Shown: in pieces, positions 1 through 6,396 of the stretch | Layout: each line of letters starts with the position of its first letter | Numbering within the stretch: the first letter of the stretch is position 1 | Origin: an uncultured Flavobacteriales bacterium | GTDB lineage: Bacteria > Bacteroidota > Bacteroidia > Flavobacteriales_D > Crocinitomicaceae | Reading direction: 5' to 3' | Assembly: GCA_913031405.1 (NCBI GenBank) | Contig: CAJWCX010000074.1 | Span: 1-6,396, forward strand | DNA length: 6,396 nt | Program-made: the position numbers and the translations under genes | Notes under the pieces: model-generated | The model's input: the letters and a program-made list of their open reading frames with translations, nothing else | What the model was told of the DNA's origin: nothing | Database searches by the model: none

Positions 1-58
1 GACTGATGCAAGTAATAATACAAACAGTAAAATGTTTTCATTTACAGTCGTCGAATAA
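1..58 (+). CDS. C-terminal end of an unidentified plus-strand protein (partial)
   Basis: An open frame enters from the left edge (first full codon at position 2) and ends with TAA at 56-58, giving 18 residues that begin TDASNNTN and end FTVVE. The pattern, a D-x-S-N-N turn followed by an alternating F-x-F-x-V strand, resembles the last beta-strands of an Ig-like or HYR-type extracellular domain, which often ends secreted Bacteroidota proteins. The family cannot be named from so little sequence. It converges on the DUF3078 gene with 25 bp between the two stop codons. Other frames here are also open over this short distance (plus strand to position 80; a hydrophobic minus-strand frame with no usable start), so this reading is preferred but not proven. 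Confidence 0.4.
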   Translation, partial: TDASNNTNSKMFSFTVVE

Positions 59-83
59 TTCCAAGGGATTATCTTTATAAAGT

Positions 84-995
84 CTAATTCTCTAATTTGT
101 AGGAAATACCGATTCCCAAAACAGATTTAAATTGAGTTCGAGGTCCGAGATTTCCATTTTTATCTCGGATTTTAATGTCATCATCGTAGATTAGATTCCA
201 TTGTGCAGTTGCCGAGAATAAAGAATTGACTCTAAAAACAAAGGCAATTTCTCCATTAAGATCTATGTTTTCAGGATTTCGAAGATAATTACTAAAAAGC
301 TCGAGCTTTGATTTTAGATCTATATTCTTCATTATTTTGGAATTCCATTTTACTTTGATAAAGGCCCCAAACTCATGTCGAACGTGCTCACCCTTATCCA
401 CTCCAAATGCACCGAGATTAGAAAGAGAGTCGTCCACAACAAAAGTTGTTTTAGCTGCAAAAGGAGAGCTAAAAATGGAAAAATTTGCATCCTTAATATA
501 ATCTGTACCCAAAGCCAAATTTAGATAGCCCGGAGCCATGAATTTAGAAACAGCCACAGAATCATTAGGATAAGTAAACCCATCAATAAATTGGGTTTTA
601 AATCCAGTATTTATACTAATTAAAAAGCGCTTTGAAACACGCATACCGACAATACTCGAGATATCAATTTTATCATCTGTTTTCTGAAGATTGAGACCCT
701 CTACTTCGTCCAAATATTTGATTCCTCCAAACGCCAAGGATACATCACTGGACCAATTCCACTTTTCTTTGTTGTAATCAGCACTTGCACTTATGTTTCC
801 GATTAATGAAATGTTGTTTCGTCCACCTGAATTCCAATTCACAAATGAACTTTGCGTTCCACTCAGTGAATACAACGAGGTGAGCTTCCAAACAGACGCT
901 GAATCTTTAACAATAGTTTCCTTAACTTGTGCTGAGACACAAAAAATGTTAAACACAAAAAAAACACCTATAAATGACTTAATTTTACCCAACAT
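84..995 (-). CDS. DUF3078 domain-containing protein, probable outer-membrane beta-barrel
   Basis: This 303-residue protein has a clear Sec signal peptide: a short basic start (K4, K6), a hydrophobic core at about residues 8-20, and a likely signal peptidase I cut in VSA|QV after residue 22. The mature part matches DUF3078 as I know the family. It has an N-terminal FVNWNSGGRNNISL block (residues 51-64), a KWNWSSDVSLAFGG block (78-91), and a C-terminal FSNYLRNPENIDLN then NLIYDDDIKIRD region (234-278), closing with a GIGISYKLEN strand. The alternating polar/aromatic strands suggest an outer-membrane barrel. The function of the family is not established, and barrel topology is inferred. The ATG at 993-995 is chosen because it places the signal peptide at the very N-terminus. 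No strong Shine-Dalgarno sequence precedes it. It ends with TAG at 84-86 and is divergent from the DUF3089 gene with a 34-bp gap. Confidence 0.9.
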   Translation of the reverse strand: MLGKIKSFIGVFFVFNIFCVSAQVKETIVKDSASVWKLTSLYSLSGTQSSFVNWNSGGRNNISLIGNISASADYNKEKWNWSSDVSLAFGGIKYLDEVEGLNLQKTDDKIDISSIVGMRVSKRFLISINTGFKTQFIDGFTYPNDSVAVSKFMAPGYLNLALGTDYIKDANFSIFSSPFAAKTTFVVDDSLSNLGAFGVDKGEHVRHEFGAFIKVKWNSKIMKNIDLKSKLELFSNYLRNPENIDLNGEIAFVFRVNSLFSATAQWNLIYDDDIKIRDKNGNLGPRTQFKSVLGIGISYKLEN

Positions 996-1022
996 TGAAA
1001 ACCAATTTTTTCCGTAAAATTA
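980..1022. promoter_or_regulatory. 9-bp inverted repeat over the divergent start region (possible operator / paired promoter elements)
   Basis: TAATTTTAC at 980-988 is perfectly mirrored by GTAAAATTA at 1014-1022. A smaller ATTG/CAAT pair (994-997 / 1003-1006) has nearly the same centre. The element covers the first codons of the DUF3078 gene and most of the 34-bp gap before the DUF3089 GTG. Each arm also contains TAATTTTA, seven of eight matches to the Bacteroidota -7 element TAnnTTTG, oriented to read towards DUF3089 (left arm) and DUF3078 (right arm). I found no matching TTG at the -33 spacing for either arm, so promoter function is weakly supported. A repressor or dimer-binding site, or chance in AT-rich DNA, are alternatives. 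Confidence 0.3.
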
Positions 1023-1029
1023 CTTCCTT

Positions 1030-2016
1030 GTGAGAAACTGTATTATCTTATCTCTTTTAATTCTTCAACATACCTCTTTTAATTCACAAATTATTTCAGA
1101 TTATTCCGATCCCGAACACTGGGTAATCTCACCGAAACATGATACGAGTTTGCACGCTGCATATATTTCAGATACAACACTACTGGCATATGCGGATGTT
1201 TTTTATGTTTACCCCACAGTTTTTACGGATAAGAAATATAAGGATTGGAATGTCTCTATAGACAATACCGAACAAAAACAAAAAACAAGAAAAGTGACCC
1301 GACTACAGGCCTCTGCATGGTCGGAAGCTGGTAGAATGTATGCACCATATTATACTCAAGCACATTTAAGGAGCTACACCAACCTTGAAACAGGAGGAAA
1401 GGTTGCTCTTTTAAAAGCTTATTCAGATGTCAAGAAAGCATTTGAATACTATCTTGAAAATTTCAATCAAGGAAGACCCCTCATATTAGCGGGACATAGT
1501 CAAGGCGCAACACATATTATGCTTTTATTGAAAGATTTTTTTGACGGAAAGAAACTACAAAAACAATTAATTTGTGCTTACATGCCAGGTGTGGCCGTGA
1601 AAAAAGATGAGTTCAAAACCATCACCATGTTGACAAATCCTACAGACGTGGGAGGTTTTGTTTCTTGGAACACATTTAAAAGAAGGTACAAAACAAAAAA
1701 GTACAAGGATTGGTATAAGGGTTCTGCGGTCATTAATCCTGTAACTTGGGATCTGAGTAGCTATGCAAAGCGCAGTCAGCACAAAGGATTTTTGTTTTGG
1801 GACGAAAATATGTATAAACAATCTTTTTCTACACATCTTGTTGATGGTGCCGTTTGGATTTCTATTCCTCATGTTCCATTTAGATCTCTTTCAGTCGCTA
1901 TGAAAGATTATCACATTGGTGATGTCAATCTCTTTTGGGAAGACATCAGAATCAATGCAAAAGATAGGGTCAATGCGTTTAAACAAAGAGAATTGGCTAA
2001 ACGCAGAAACAACTAA
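1030..2016 (+). CDS. DUF3089 family protein, predicted exported serine hydrolase (alpha/beta-hydrolase fold)
   Basis: This 328-residue protein matches DUF3089. WVISPKHDTSLH (residues 31-42) is followed by LAYADVFYVYPTVF (52-65), then ASAWSEAGRMYAPYYTQ (94-110). The nucleophile elbow GRPLILAGHSQGA (148-160) follows, with Ser157 as likely nucleophile inside GHSQG. Near the C-terminus, YHIGDVNLFWEDIR (294-307) corresponds to the conserved H-x-x-D-x-N-L-F segment of the family, making His295 the likely catalytic histidine. A short hydrophobic N-terminus (residues 4-14) looks like a weak signal peptide with possible cleavage near FNS|Q19-Q20, suggesting periplasmic or surface location. Cys4 does not form a lipobox. 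The start is GTG at 1030-1032: an in-frame TAA at 1015-1017 rules out upstream starts, and the next ATG lies far inside the domain. The substrate is unknown; an esterase/lipase-like role is an inference from the fold. It ends 73 bp before gcvP, which has its own promoter. Confidence 0.88.
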   Translation: MRNCIILSLLILQHTSFNSQIISDYSDPEHWVISPKHDTSLHAAYISDTTLLAYADVFYVYPTVFTDKKYKDWNVSIDNTEQKQKTRKVTRLQASAWSEAGRMYAPYYTQAHLRSYTNLETGGKVALLKAYSDVKKAFEYYLENFNQGRPLILAGHSQGATHIMLLLKDFFDGKKLQKQLICAYMPGVAVKKDEFKTITMLTNPTDVGGFVSWNTFKRRYKTKKYKDWYKGSAVINPVTWDLSSYAKRSQHKGFLFWDENMYKQSFSTHLVDGAVWISIPHVPFRSLSVAMKDYHIGDVNLFWEDIRINAKDRVNAFKQRELAKRRNN

Positions 2017-2043
2017 ACTCTTTTCGTTTCTGATTGTTGTTTT
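2004..2043 (+). terminator. possible weak hairpin terminator at the end of the DUF3089 gene
   Basis: Two alternative stems can form around the DUF3089 stop codon. CAGAAAC (2004-2010) pairs with GTTTCTG (2026-2032), and AAACAAC (2007-2013) pairs with GTTGTTT (2036-2042). The second is followed only by one more T and then AAAG, so there is no true U-tract. The stems are short and AT-rich with long loops (15 and 22 nt). The structure overlaps the -33 TTG of the gcvP promoter. It may give partial termination, or it may be incidental. Confidence 0.22.
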
Positions 2044-2063
2044 AAAGACTTCAATTATATTTG
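2034..2063 (+). promoter_or_regulatory. Bacteroidota-type promoter for gcvP-bshB1
   Basis: TTG at 2034-2036, a 19-bp spacer, and TATATTTG at 2056-2063 match the Bacteroidota housekeeping promoter pattern (TTG, 17-23 bp, TAnnTTTG) exactly. A second TTG at 2037-2039 would give a 16-bp spacer. Transcription would start near 2068-2071, leaving a leader of about 20 nt before the gcvP ATG. The leader has no Shine-Dalgarno sequence and no room for a glycine riboswitch. This is the only full match I found in the window, and it sits in the one spacer where a promoter is expected. Confidence 0.75.
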
Positions 2064-2089
2064 CAATTTGATTCTTTAAACCTTTATTC

Positions 2090-4945
2090 ATGAGCGGTTT
2101 CACAAGTAGACACATTGGTCCTGATTCATCTGAAAAACAACAAATGATTGACGCCATTGGTGTTAAATCTATCGAAGATCTCATCCATCAAACGGTTCCT
2201 TCACCAATTCGAATGTCTGGTGAACTAAATATTCCTGATGCCATGTCAGAGTATGAATTCATGAATCATATGCTTGAAAAAAGCAAATTGAATGTGGTAA
2301 ATAAATCATTTATAGGTTTGGGGTATCACGATACAATCACTCCTTCTGTGATTCTAAGAAATATATTGGAAAATCCAGGTTGGTATACAGCCTATACCCC
2401 TTATCAAGCAGAAATTTCACAGGGAAGGCTGGAAGCTTTGTTAAATTTTCAAACTATGGTCATAGATCTTACAGGAATGGAGATAGCCAACGCATCCTTG
2501 CTTGATGAAGCAACGGCTGCAGCAGAAGCGATGTTGATGTTCTTCAATTCTAGATCGAGAACAGATGTAAAGAGTGGTAAAACAAAATTCCTCGTAGATG
2601 AAAAGGCGCTTCCGCAAACCATAGATGTCATTAAAGGTCGTGCAAAAAATATTGGAATCGATTTGGTCATTTCAGATATTGAAACATGCCCTCTCGATGA
2701 TTCCTTTTTTGGTTCAGTGATCCAATATCCGGATATTAATGGTGAAGTCAGAGATCTAGAAGCCCGTATTTCCAAATTAAAAGAGTATGGTCTTCAAGTA
2801 GCAGTGGCAGCAGACCTTCTCGGCCTGTGCCTGCTGAGAGCTCCAGGGAAAATGGGCGCTGATGTGGTACTTGGCACTTCGCAAAGATTTGGTGTTCCTA
2901 TGGGCTATGGAGGTCCTCACGCTGCATTTTTTGCAGCAAAAGAAGGCTTTAAAAGAAACATGCCGGGTCGAATTATTGGTATATCAAAAGATGCTGATAA
3001 CAATACGGCCTTGAGGATGGCTCTTCAAACAAGAGAACAACATATAAAAAGAGGAAAAGCCACTTCAAATATCTGTACTGCTCAAGCGCTACTTGCCGTT
3101 ATGGCCAGCATGTATGCTGTTTACCACGGGCCATCAGGAATGAAATCCATAGCGAAACACGCGCACAGCCTTGCCTCAACGGCAGCGAATGCACTAAAAT
3201 CAATTGGTTATGAGTTAGGGTCGGATTCTTTTTTTGATACGATTTGGATCAAAAATGTAGATGCTGAATCTATCCGAAGCAAAGCGGAAAAAGCTGGAAT
3301 GAATTTTTACTACAAAAGTAAGGGTGAAGTATTAATTAGTTTTGCTGAGCCACATACGCAGGATGACGTAAAAACAATTGTTCACATTTTTGCAGAGCTT
3401 AGATCTGAAAAAGTTAATGAATTATCCATTATTGAAGAATCTATATCTGATGAATACACCAGAAAAGATTCTATTCTCTCTCAAGATATTTTCAATTCGT
3501 ATCATTCAGAATCGAAAATGATGCGCTATTTAAAAAAATTAGAAAACAAGGACTTATCTCTGGTTCATAGTATGATTCCTTTGGGATCATGTACCATGAA
3601 ATTAAATGCAGCTTCAGAACTCATTCCAATTTCGAACCCCGCTTTTGGAGGACTCCATCCTTTTGCGCCTGTTTCTCAAGCGCAGGGATACATGGATATT
3701 TTTAAAGAATTACATGACGACTTGTGTGAATGCACAGGATTTGCTGGAATGTCCTTGCAACCTAACTCTGGTGCGCAAGGCGAATACACTGGTCTTATGG
3801 TCATTAAAGCTTATCATGAATCTCGTGGAGACCATCAAAGAAACCTAATGATCATTCCTTCATCAGCACATGGCACAAATCCGGCATCTGCTGTTATGGC
3901 AGGATTTAAAGTTGTTGTTACCAGCTGTGATGAGAATGGAAACATCAACGTGGATGAATTGAAAAAGGTAGCAGAAGACAATAAAGATACTTTAGGAGGA
4001 CTAATGGTCACTTATCCCTCAACACATGGTGTATACGAAGAAGCTATAAAAGAAATCACAGGTATCATTCATGAAAATGGCGGGCAGGTATATATGGATG
4101 GTGCGAATATGAATGCTCAGGTTGGCATCACAAACCCAGGAAACATCGGAGCTGATGTTTGCCACCTTAACTTACACAAGACATTTGCTATCCCTCACGG
4201 TGGTGGTGGCCCAGGAATGGGGCCCATTGGTGTAGCAGCTCATCTCACTCCATTCCTTCCAGGTAATGCACTCACGAAAACCGGAGGAGATCAGGCCATA
4301 AATGGTGTTTCTGCCACTCCTTATGGAAGTGCATTGATACTTCTAATTTCTTATGGATACATCAAAATGCTTGGCGCGAAAGGCTTGAAAAACTCTACAG
4401 AAATTGCGATATTGAACGCCAACTATATCGCAAAAAAATTAGAAGGGCACTACCCTATTTTATACAAAGGTAAAAACAATACGGTTGCTCATGAAATGAT
4501 TTTAGATTGTCGAGAATTTAAAAAATCTGCGGAAATTGAAGTCGCAGATATCGCAAAACGATTGATTGACTTTGGTTTTCATGCGCCCACGGTTTCTTTC
4601 CCGGTTGCTGGAACTTTAATGGTTGAGCCTACGGAATCTGAAGACAAAGAAGAACTTGATCGCTTCATTGATGCCATGATTAGAATTAGAGCGGAAATTA
4701 AAGATATCGAAAACGGACACGTAGACAAAATCAATAACTTGTTAAAAAATGCGCCGCATACAGCAAATTGTATCATTAATAAAAACTGGAATTTCCCATA
4801 CTCGCCGCAAGAAGCTGCCTATCCTTTACCCTACTTAGTGGATAATAAATATTGGAGCCCGGTTAGACGTGTTGACAATGCATTTGGAGACAGAAACTTG
4901 ATTTGTACTTGTCCTAGCGTTGAAAGTTATGTACATTTAGACTAA
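2090..4945 (+). CDS. gcvP: glycine dehydrogenase (decarboxylating), P-protein of the glycine cleavage system
   Basis: GcvP is the PLP enzyme that decarboxylates glycine and passes the aminomethyl group to the lipoyl arm of H-protein (EC 1.4.4.2) in the cytoplasm. At 951 residues this is the usual length of the one-chain, two-half form. It opens with RHIGP (residues 7-11). The N-terminal half carries GLGYHDT (76-82) and WYTAYTPYQAEISQG (98-112), and has TSQRFG (263-268) where the catalytic half has its lysine, so this half is non-catalytic as expected. The C-terminal half shows LGSCTMKLN (498-506), SSAHGTNP (591-598), the PLP-nitrogen Asp670 in MDGAN, and the PLP Lys697 in NLHKTF followed by a glycine-rich HGGGGPGMGP loop. 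All key residues are present and there is no frameshift. The ATG at 2090 gives the canonical N-terminus. It stops with TAA directly against the bshB1 ATG. gcvT, gcvH and lpd are not in this window. Confidence 0.98.
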   Translation: MSGFTSRHIGPDSSEKQQMIDAIGVKSIEDLIHQTVPSPIRMSGELNIPDAMSEYEFMNHMLEKSKLNVVNKSFIGLGYHDTITPSVILRNILENPGWYTAYTPYQAEISQGRLEALLNFQTMVIDLTGMEIANASLLDEATAAAEAMLMFFNSRSRTDVKSGKTKFLVDEKALPQTIDVIKGRAKNIGIDLVISDIETCPLDDSFFGSVIQYPDINGEVRDLEARISKLKEYGLQVAVAADLLGLCLLRAPGKMGADVVLGTSQRFGVPMGYGGPHAAFFAAKEGFKRNMPGRIIGISKDADNNTALRMALQTREQHIKRGKATSNICTAQALLAVMASMYAVYHGPSGMKSIAKHAHSLASTAANALKSIGYELGSDSFFDTIWIKNVDAESIRSKAEKAGMNFYYKSKGEVLISFAEPHTQDDVKTIVHIFAELRSEKVNELSIIEESISDEYTRKDSILSQDIFNSYHSESKMMRYLKKLENKDLSLVHSMIPLGSCTMKLNAASELIPISNPAFGGLHPFAPVSQAQGYMDIFKELHDDLCECTGFAGMSLQPNSGAQGEYTGLMVIKAYHESRGDHQRNLMIIPSSAHGTNPASAVMAGFKVVVTSCDENGNINVDELKKVAEDNKDTLGGLMVTYPSTHGVYEEAIKEITGIIHENGGQVYMDGANMNAQVGITNPGNIGADVCHLNLHKTFAIPHGGGGPGMGPIGVAAHLTPFLPGNALTKTGGDQAINGVSATPYGSALILLISYGYIKMLGAKGLKNSTEIAILNANYIAKKLEGHYPILYKGKNNTVAHEMILDCREFKKSAEIEVADIAKRLIDFGFHAPTVSFPVAGTLMVEPTESEDKEELDRFIDAMIRIRAEIKDIENGHVDKINNLLKNAPHTANCIINKNWNFPYSPQEAAYPLPYLVDNKYWSPVRRVDNAFGDRNLICTCPSVESYVHLD

Positions 4946-5662
4946 ATGAAACTTGATATTTTAGCTTTTGGTGCACACCCTGATGATGTTGAATTGTCAG
5001 CTGGAGCAACTCTGTTGAAATATGCAGAAGAAGGCAAATCTATTGGTATAATAGACCTTACAGAAGGCGAATTAGGAACAAGAGGGAACTCAATAAAGCG
5101 ATATGAGGAAGCCAAAGCAGCGAGCGCAATGCTCAGGCTCAAAATTCGAAAAAACCTAAATTTAGGAGATGGTTTTTTTGAAGTTTCAAAAGAAAATAAA
5201 ATCAAAATCATTGAATTGGTAAGGTATCATAAACCAGAGTTGGTTCTTGCTAATTCCATATCAGATAGACATCCGGATCATGGAAGAGCCGCAAAGTTAG
5301 TTTCTGAAGCCTGCTATCTTGCAGGACTTAAAAAAATAAATACGCAGTATGAAAATGCCTCTCAAGAGTCGTTTAGGCCCAGACTTCTTTTGCACTATAT
5401 CCAAGATTACTACTTAACACCTGATGTCATATTGGATGTCAGTTCACATGGAGATCAAAAAATTGACCTCATCAAGTGCTATAAGTCTCAATTTTACGAT
5501 GTCCATTCAAAGGAGCCAAAAACACCTATTTCGGGAGAAGAATTTTTCTCCTATGTGGAAGGCAGGATGCTCAGTTATGGGCGCGAACTTGGTGTAAAAT
5601 ATGGGGAAGCTTTTAATCTATCAAGAACCATGGGAACAAAGGATCTTTTCACACTAAAGTGA
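4946..5662 (+). CDS. bshB1: bacillithiol biosynthesis deacetylase BshB1
   Basis: This 238-residue LmbE/PIG-L-type zinc deacetylase removes the acetyl group from GlcNAc-malate to give GlcN-malate, to which BshC then adds cysteine to make bacillithiol. The N-terminal AHPDDVE motif (residues 10-16) supplies zinc ligands His11 and Asp14 and the general base Asp13. SDRHPDHGRAA (106-116) supplies the third ligand, His112. These sit one residue before the ligands known for the Bacillus cereus homologue (His12, Asp15, His113). LTEGELGTRG (38-47) and the C-terminal VEGRMLSYGRELGVKYGEAF (204-223) are typical of the BshB1 subfamily rather than of generic LmbE proteins. The start codon immediately follows the gcvP stop with no gap and no Shine-Dalgarno sequence of its own, so expression probably depends on the gcvP message and translational coupling. 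It ends with TGA, one base from the stop of the opposing transporter gene. bshA and bshC are not in view. Confidence 0.93.
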   Translation: MKLDILAFGAHPDDVELSAGATLLKYAEEGKSIGIIDLTEGELGTRGNSIKRYEEAKAASAMLRLKIRKNLNLGDGFFEVSKENKIKIIELVRYHKPELVLANSISDRHPDHGRAAKLVSEACYLAGLKKINTQYENASQESFRPRLLLHYIQDYYLTPDVILDVSSHGDQKIDLIKCYKSQFYDVHSKEPKTPISGEEFFSYVEGRMLSYGRELGVKYGEAFNLSRTMGTKDLFTLK

Positions 5663-5669
5663 CTTAGTG
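5652..5669. terminator. small hairpin spanning two convergent stop codons (possible bidirectional terminator)
   Basis: CACTAA (5652-5657) and TTAGTG (5664-5669) form a perfect 6-bp stem with a 6-nt loop, AGTGAC. The bshB1 TGA (5660-5662) lies in the loop and the transporter TAA (complement of 5664-5666) lies in one arm. Because the genes are one base apart, any terminator must overlap coding sequence, and this is the only symmetrical element at the junction. The stem is AT-rich and no proper T-run follows on either strand (the nearest is CTCTTTT at 5676-5682 on the plus side), so termination here is only a possibility. Confidence 0.25.
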
Positions 5670-6396
5670 ATGTACCTCTTTTATATCTGAAGGATCATGT
5701 TTATGTTTAAACAACATGGCAAATAGAACCATAATCACAAATGCATATGTCGCAAAAGCCAACCAAGCCCCTTGCCAATCAGTAGCTCCACTGTCTAAAA
5801 TAAAGAACTTATTAATGGCCCAGCTACTTACAATTGTTCCCAAATAAGCACCAAAACCATTGGTCATCATAACAAATACACCTTGAGCACTTGAACGAAT
5901 AGACGGATCTGTTGTCGTTTCAACGAATAAGGACCCCGAAATATTAAAGAAATCGAATGCCATTCCATAAATTACACAGGAAAGCAAAATCATCCACAAT
6001 CCACCAGCAGGATCTCCATAAGCAAATAAACTAAAGCGCAGTACCCATGCAATCATGGAAAAAATCATCACTTTCTTAATACCGAACTTTTTAAGGAAGA
6101 ATGGAATTGCCAATATAAATAGCGTTTCGGATACTTGAGAAATCGACATCACAATAGTGGAATACTTTACCACAAAAGAATCAACATATTGCGGGATTTC
6201 TTTAAAGCTATCGAGATAGACATCACCATACATATTGGTCAATTGCAAGGCCCCTCCTAAAAACATAGAAAAAACAAAAAACAGAGCCATCTTGTAATTG
6301 GCAAATAATTTAAATGCTTTCAAACCTAACATTTCCAAAATACTAGAATCAGCACTTATAGATTTTTGAGGGGGGCATTGGGGAAGTGTAAACGAA
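5664..6396 (-). CDS. nucleoside:H+ symporter-family MFS transporter (NupG/XapB-like), C-terminal part
   Basis: The frame is open from the right edge to TAA at 5664-5666, giving 243 residues that represent the second half of a transporter usually about 400-460 residues long. It begins in the central cytoplasmic loop (FTLPQCPPQ) and then shows six membrane segments, at fragment residues about 36-53, 79-100, 107-127, 132-158, 171-195 and 209-229, matching TM7-TM12. The TM7 segment running into GGALQLTNMYGD, GMAFDFFNISGSLFVE in TM10, and SIRSSAQGVFVMMTNGFGAYLG before and in TM11 are characteristic of the nucleoside:H+ symporter family in the inner membrane. The specific substrate cannot be read from this. 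An internal TTG at 6336-6338 could be mistaken for a start, but it lies at the end of the central loop and the frame continues upstream without a stop, so the gene is simply cut by the window edge. Convergent with bshB1, with a 1-bp gap. Confidence 0.88.
   Translation of the reverse strand, partial: SFTLPQCPPQKSISADSSILEMLGLKAFKLFANYKMALFFVFSMFLGGALQLTNMYGDVYLDSFKEIPQYVDSFVVKYSTIVMSISQVSETLFILAIPFFLKKFGIKKVMIFSMIAWVLRFSLFAYGDPAGGLWMILLSCVIYGMAFDFFNISGSLFVETTTDPSIRSSAQGVFVMMTNGFGAYLGTIVSSWAINKFFILDSGATDWQGAWLAFATYAFVIMVLFAMLFKHKHDPSDIKEVHH

Noticed and set aside
73..82. CTTTATAAAG palindrome between the left-edge stop and the DUF3078 stop, as a terminator
   Set aside because: It has no loop of its own: folding would leave a 3-bp stem, too weak to count, and such AT palindromes are common in this sequence.
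793..1017. 74-residue plus-strand open frame over the start of the DUF3078 gene
   Set aside because: It is antisense to a well-supported signal peptide and conserved DUF3078 blocks, and its own translation shows no domain.
2017..2089. Glycine riboswitch upstream of gcvP
   Set aside because: The spacer is only 73 bp, is largely promoter, and leaves a leader of about 20 nt, far too short for a glycine aptamer.
1567..2184. Minus-strand open frames of about 100 residues within DUF3089 and across the gcvP start
   Set aside because: They lie opposite strongly conserved coding sequence, have cysteine-rich low-complexity translations, and no promoter or family match.
3606..3848. 80-residue plus-strand frame inside gcvP
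   Set aside because: It is an out-of-frame reading within the conserved catalytic half of GcvP, which is intact.
4942..5211. 89-residue minus-strand frame opposite the start of bshB1
   Set aside because: It is antisense to the AHPDD zinc-binding motif region; nothing in it resembles a protein family.
6336..6338. TTG as the start of a complete 224-residue transporter
   Set aside because: The frame continues upstream to the window edge with family-typical central-loop residues (FTLPQCPP), and the product would have only six of twelve membrane segments.

Overview
The window looks like ordinary chromosomal DNA from a member of the Bacteroidota, probably Flavobacteriales-like. The basis is AT-rich sequence, a DUF3078 family protein (a family essentially confined to this phylum), a BshB1-type bacillithiol deacetylase, starts with little or no Shine-Dalgarno signal, and a consensus Bacteroidota promoter (TTG-N19-TATATTTG) upstream of gcvP. 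No rRNA, tRNA, CRISPR array, insertion sequence or phage gene was seen.

Layout from left to right. Positions 1-58 probably hold the last 18 codons of a plus-strand gene. A minus-strand DUF3078 protein with a signal peptide (84-995) converges on it. A secreted DUF3089 serine-hydrolase-like protein (1030-2016, plus strand, GTG start) is transcribed divergently from DUF3078. The two starts are only 34 bp apart, and that gap overlaps a perfect 9-bp inverted repeat (980-988 / 1014-1022). After a 73-bp spacer carrying the promoter comes full-length gcvP (2090-4945), the glycine decarboxylase P-protein. It is followed with no gap (stop and start directly abutting, TAAATG) by bshB1 (4946-5662), the zinc deacetylase of bacillithiol synthesis. 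One base beyond bshB1, the C-terminal half of a minus-strand nucleoside:H+ symporter-type MFS transporter begins at its stop codon and runs off the right edge (5664-6396).

How the genes relate: gcvP and bshB1 almost certainly share one transcript, so glycine catabolism / one-carbon supply and low-molecular-weight thiol synthesis are linked here at least at the expression level. DUF3078 (probable outer-membrane barrel) and DUF3089 (probable exported hydrolase) are both envelope-directed and may share a control region. The transporter has no evident functional link to its neighbours.

I found no convincing new multi-gene system. The items most worth a second look are the zero-gap gcvP-bshB1 pair, the symmetric divergent control region, and the uncharacterised DUF3089 hydrolase. 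Coding is intact throughout, and every stretch longer than 75 bp is accounted for by a gene.
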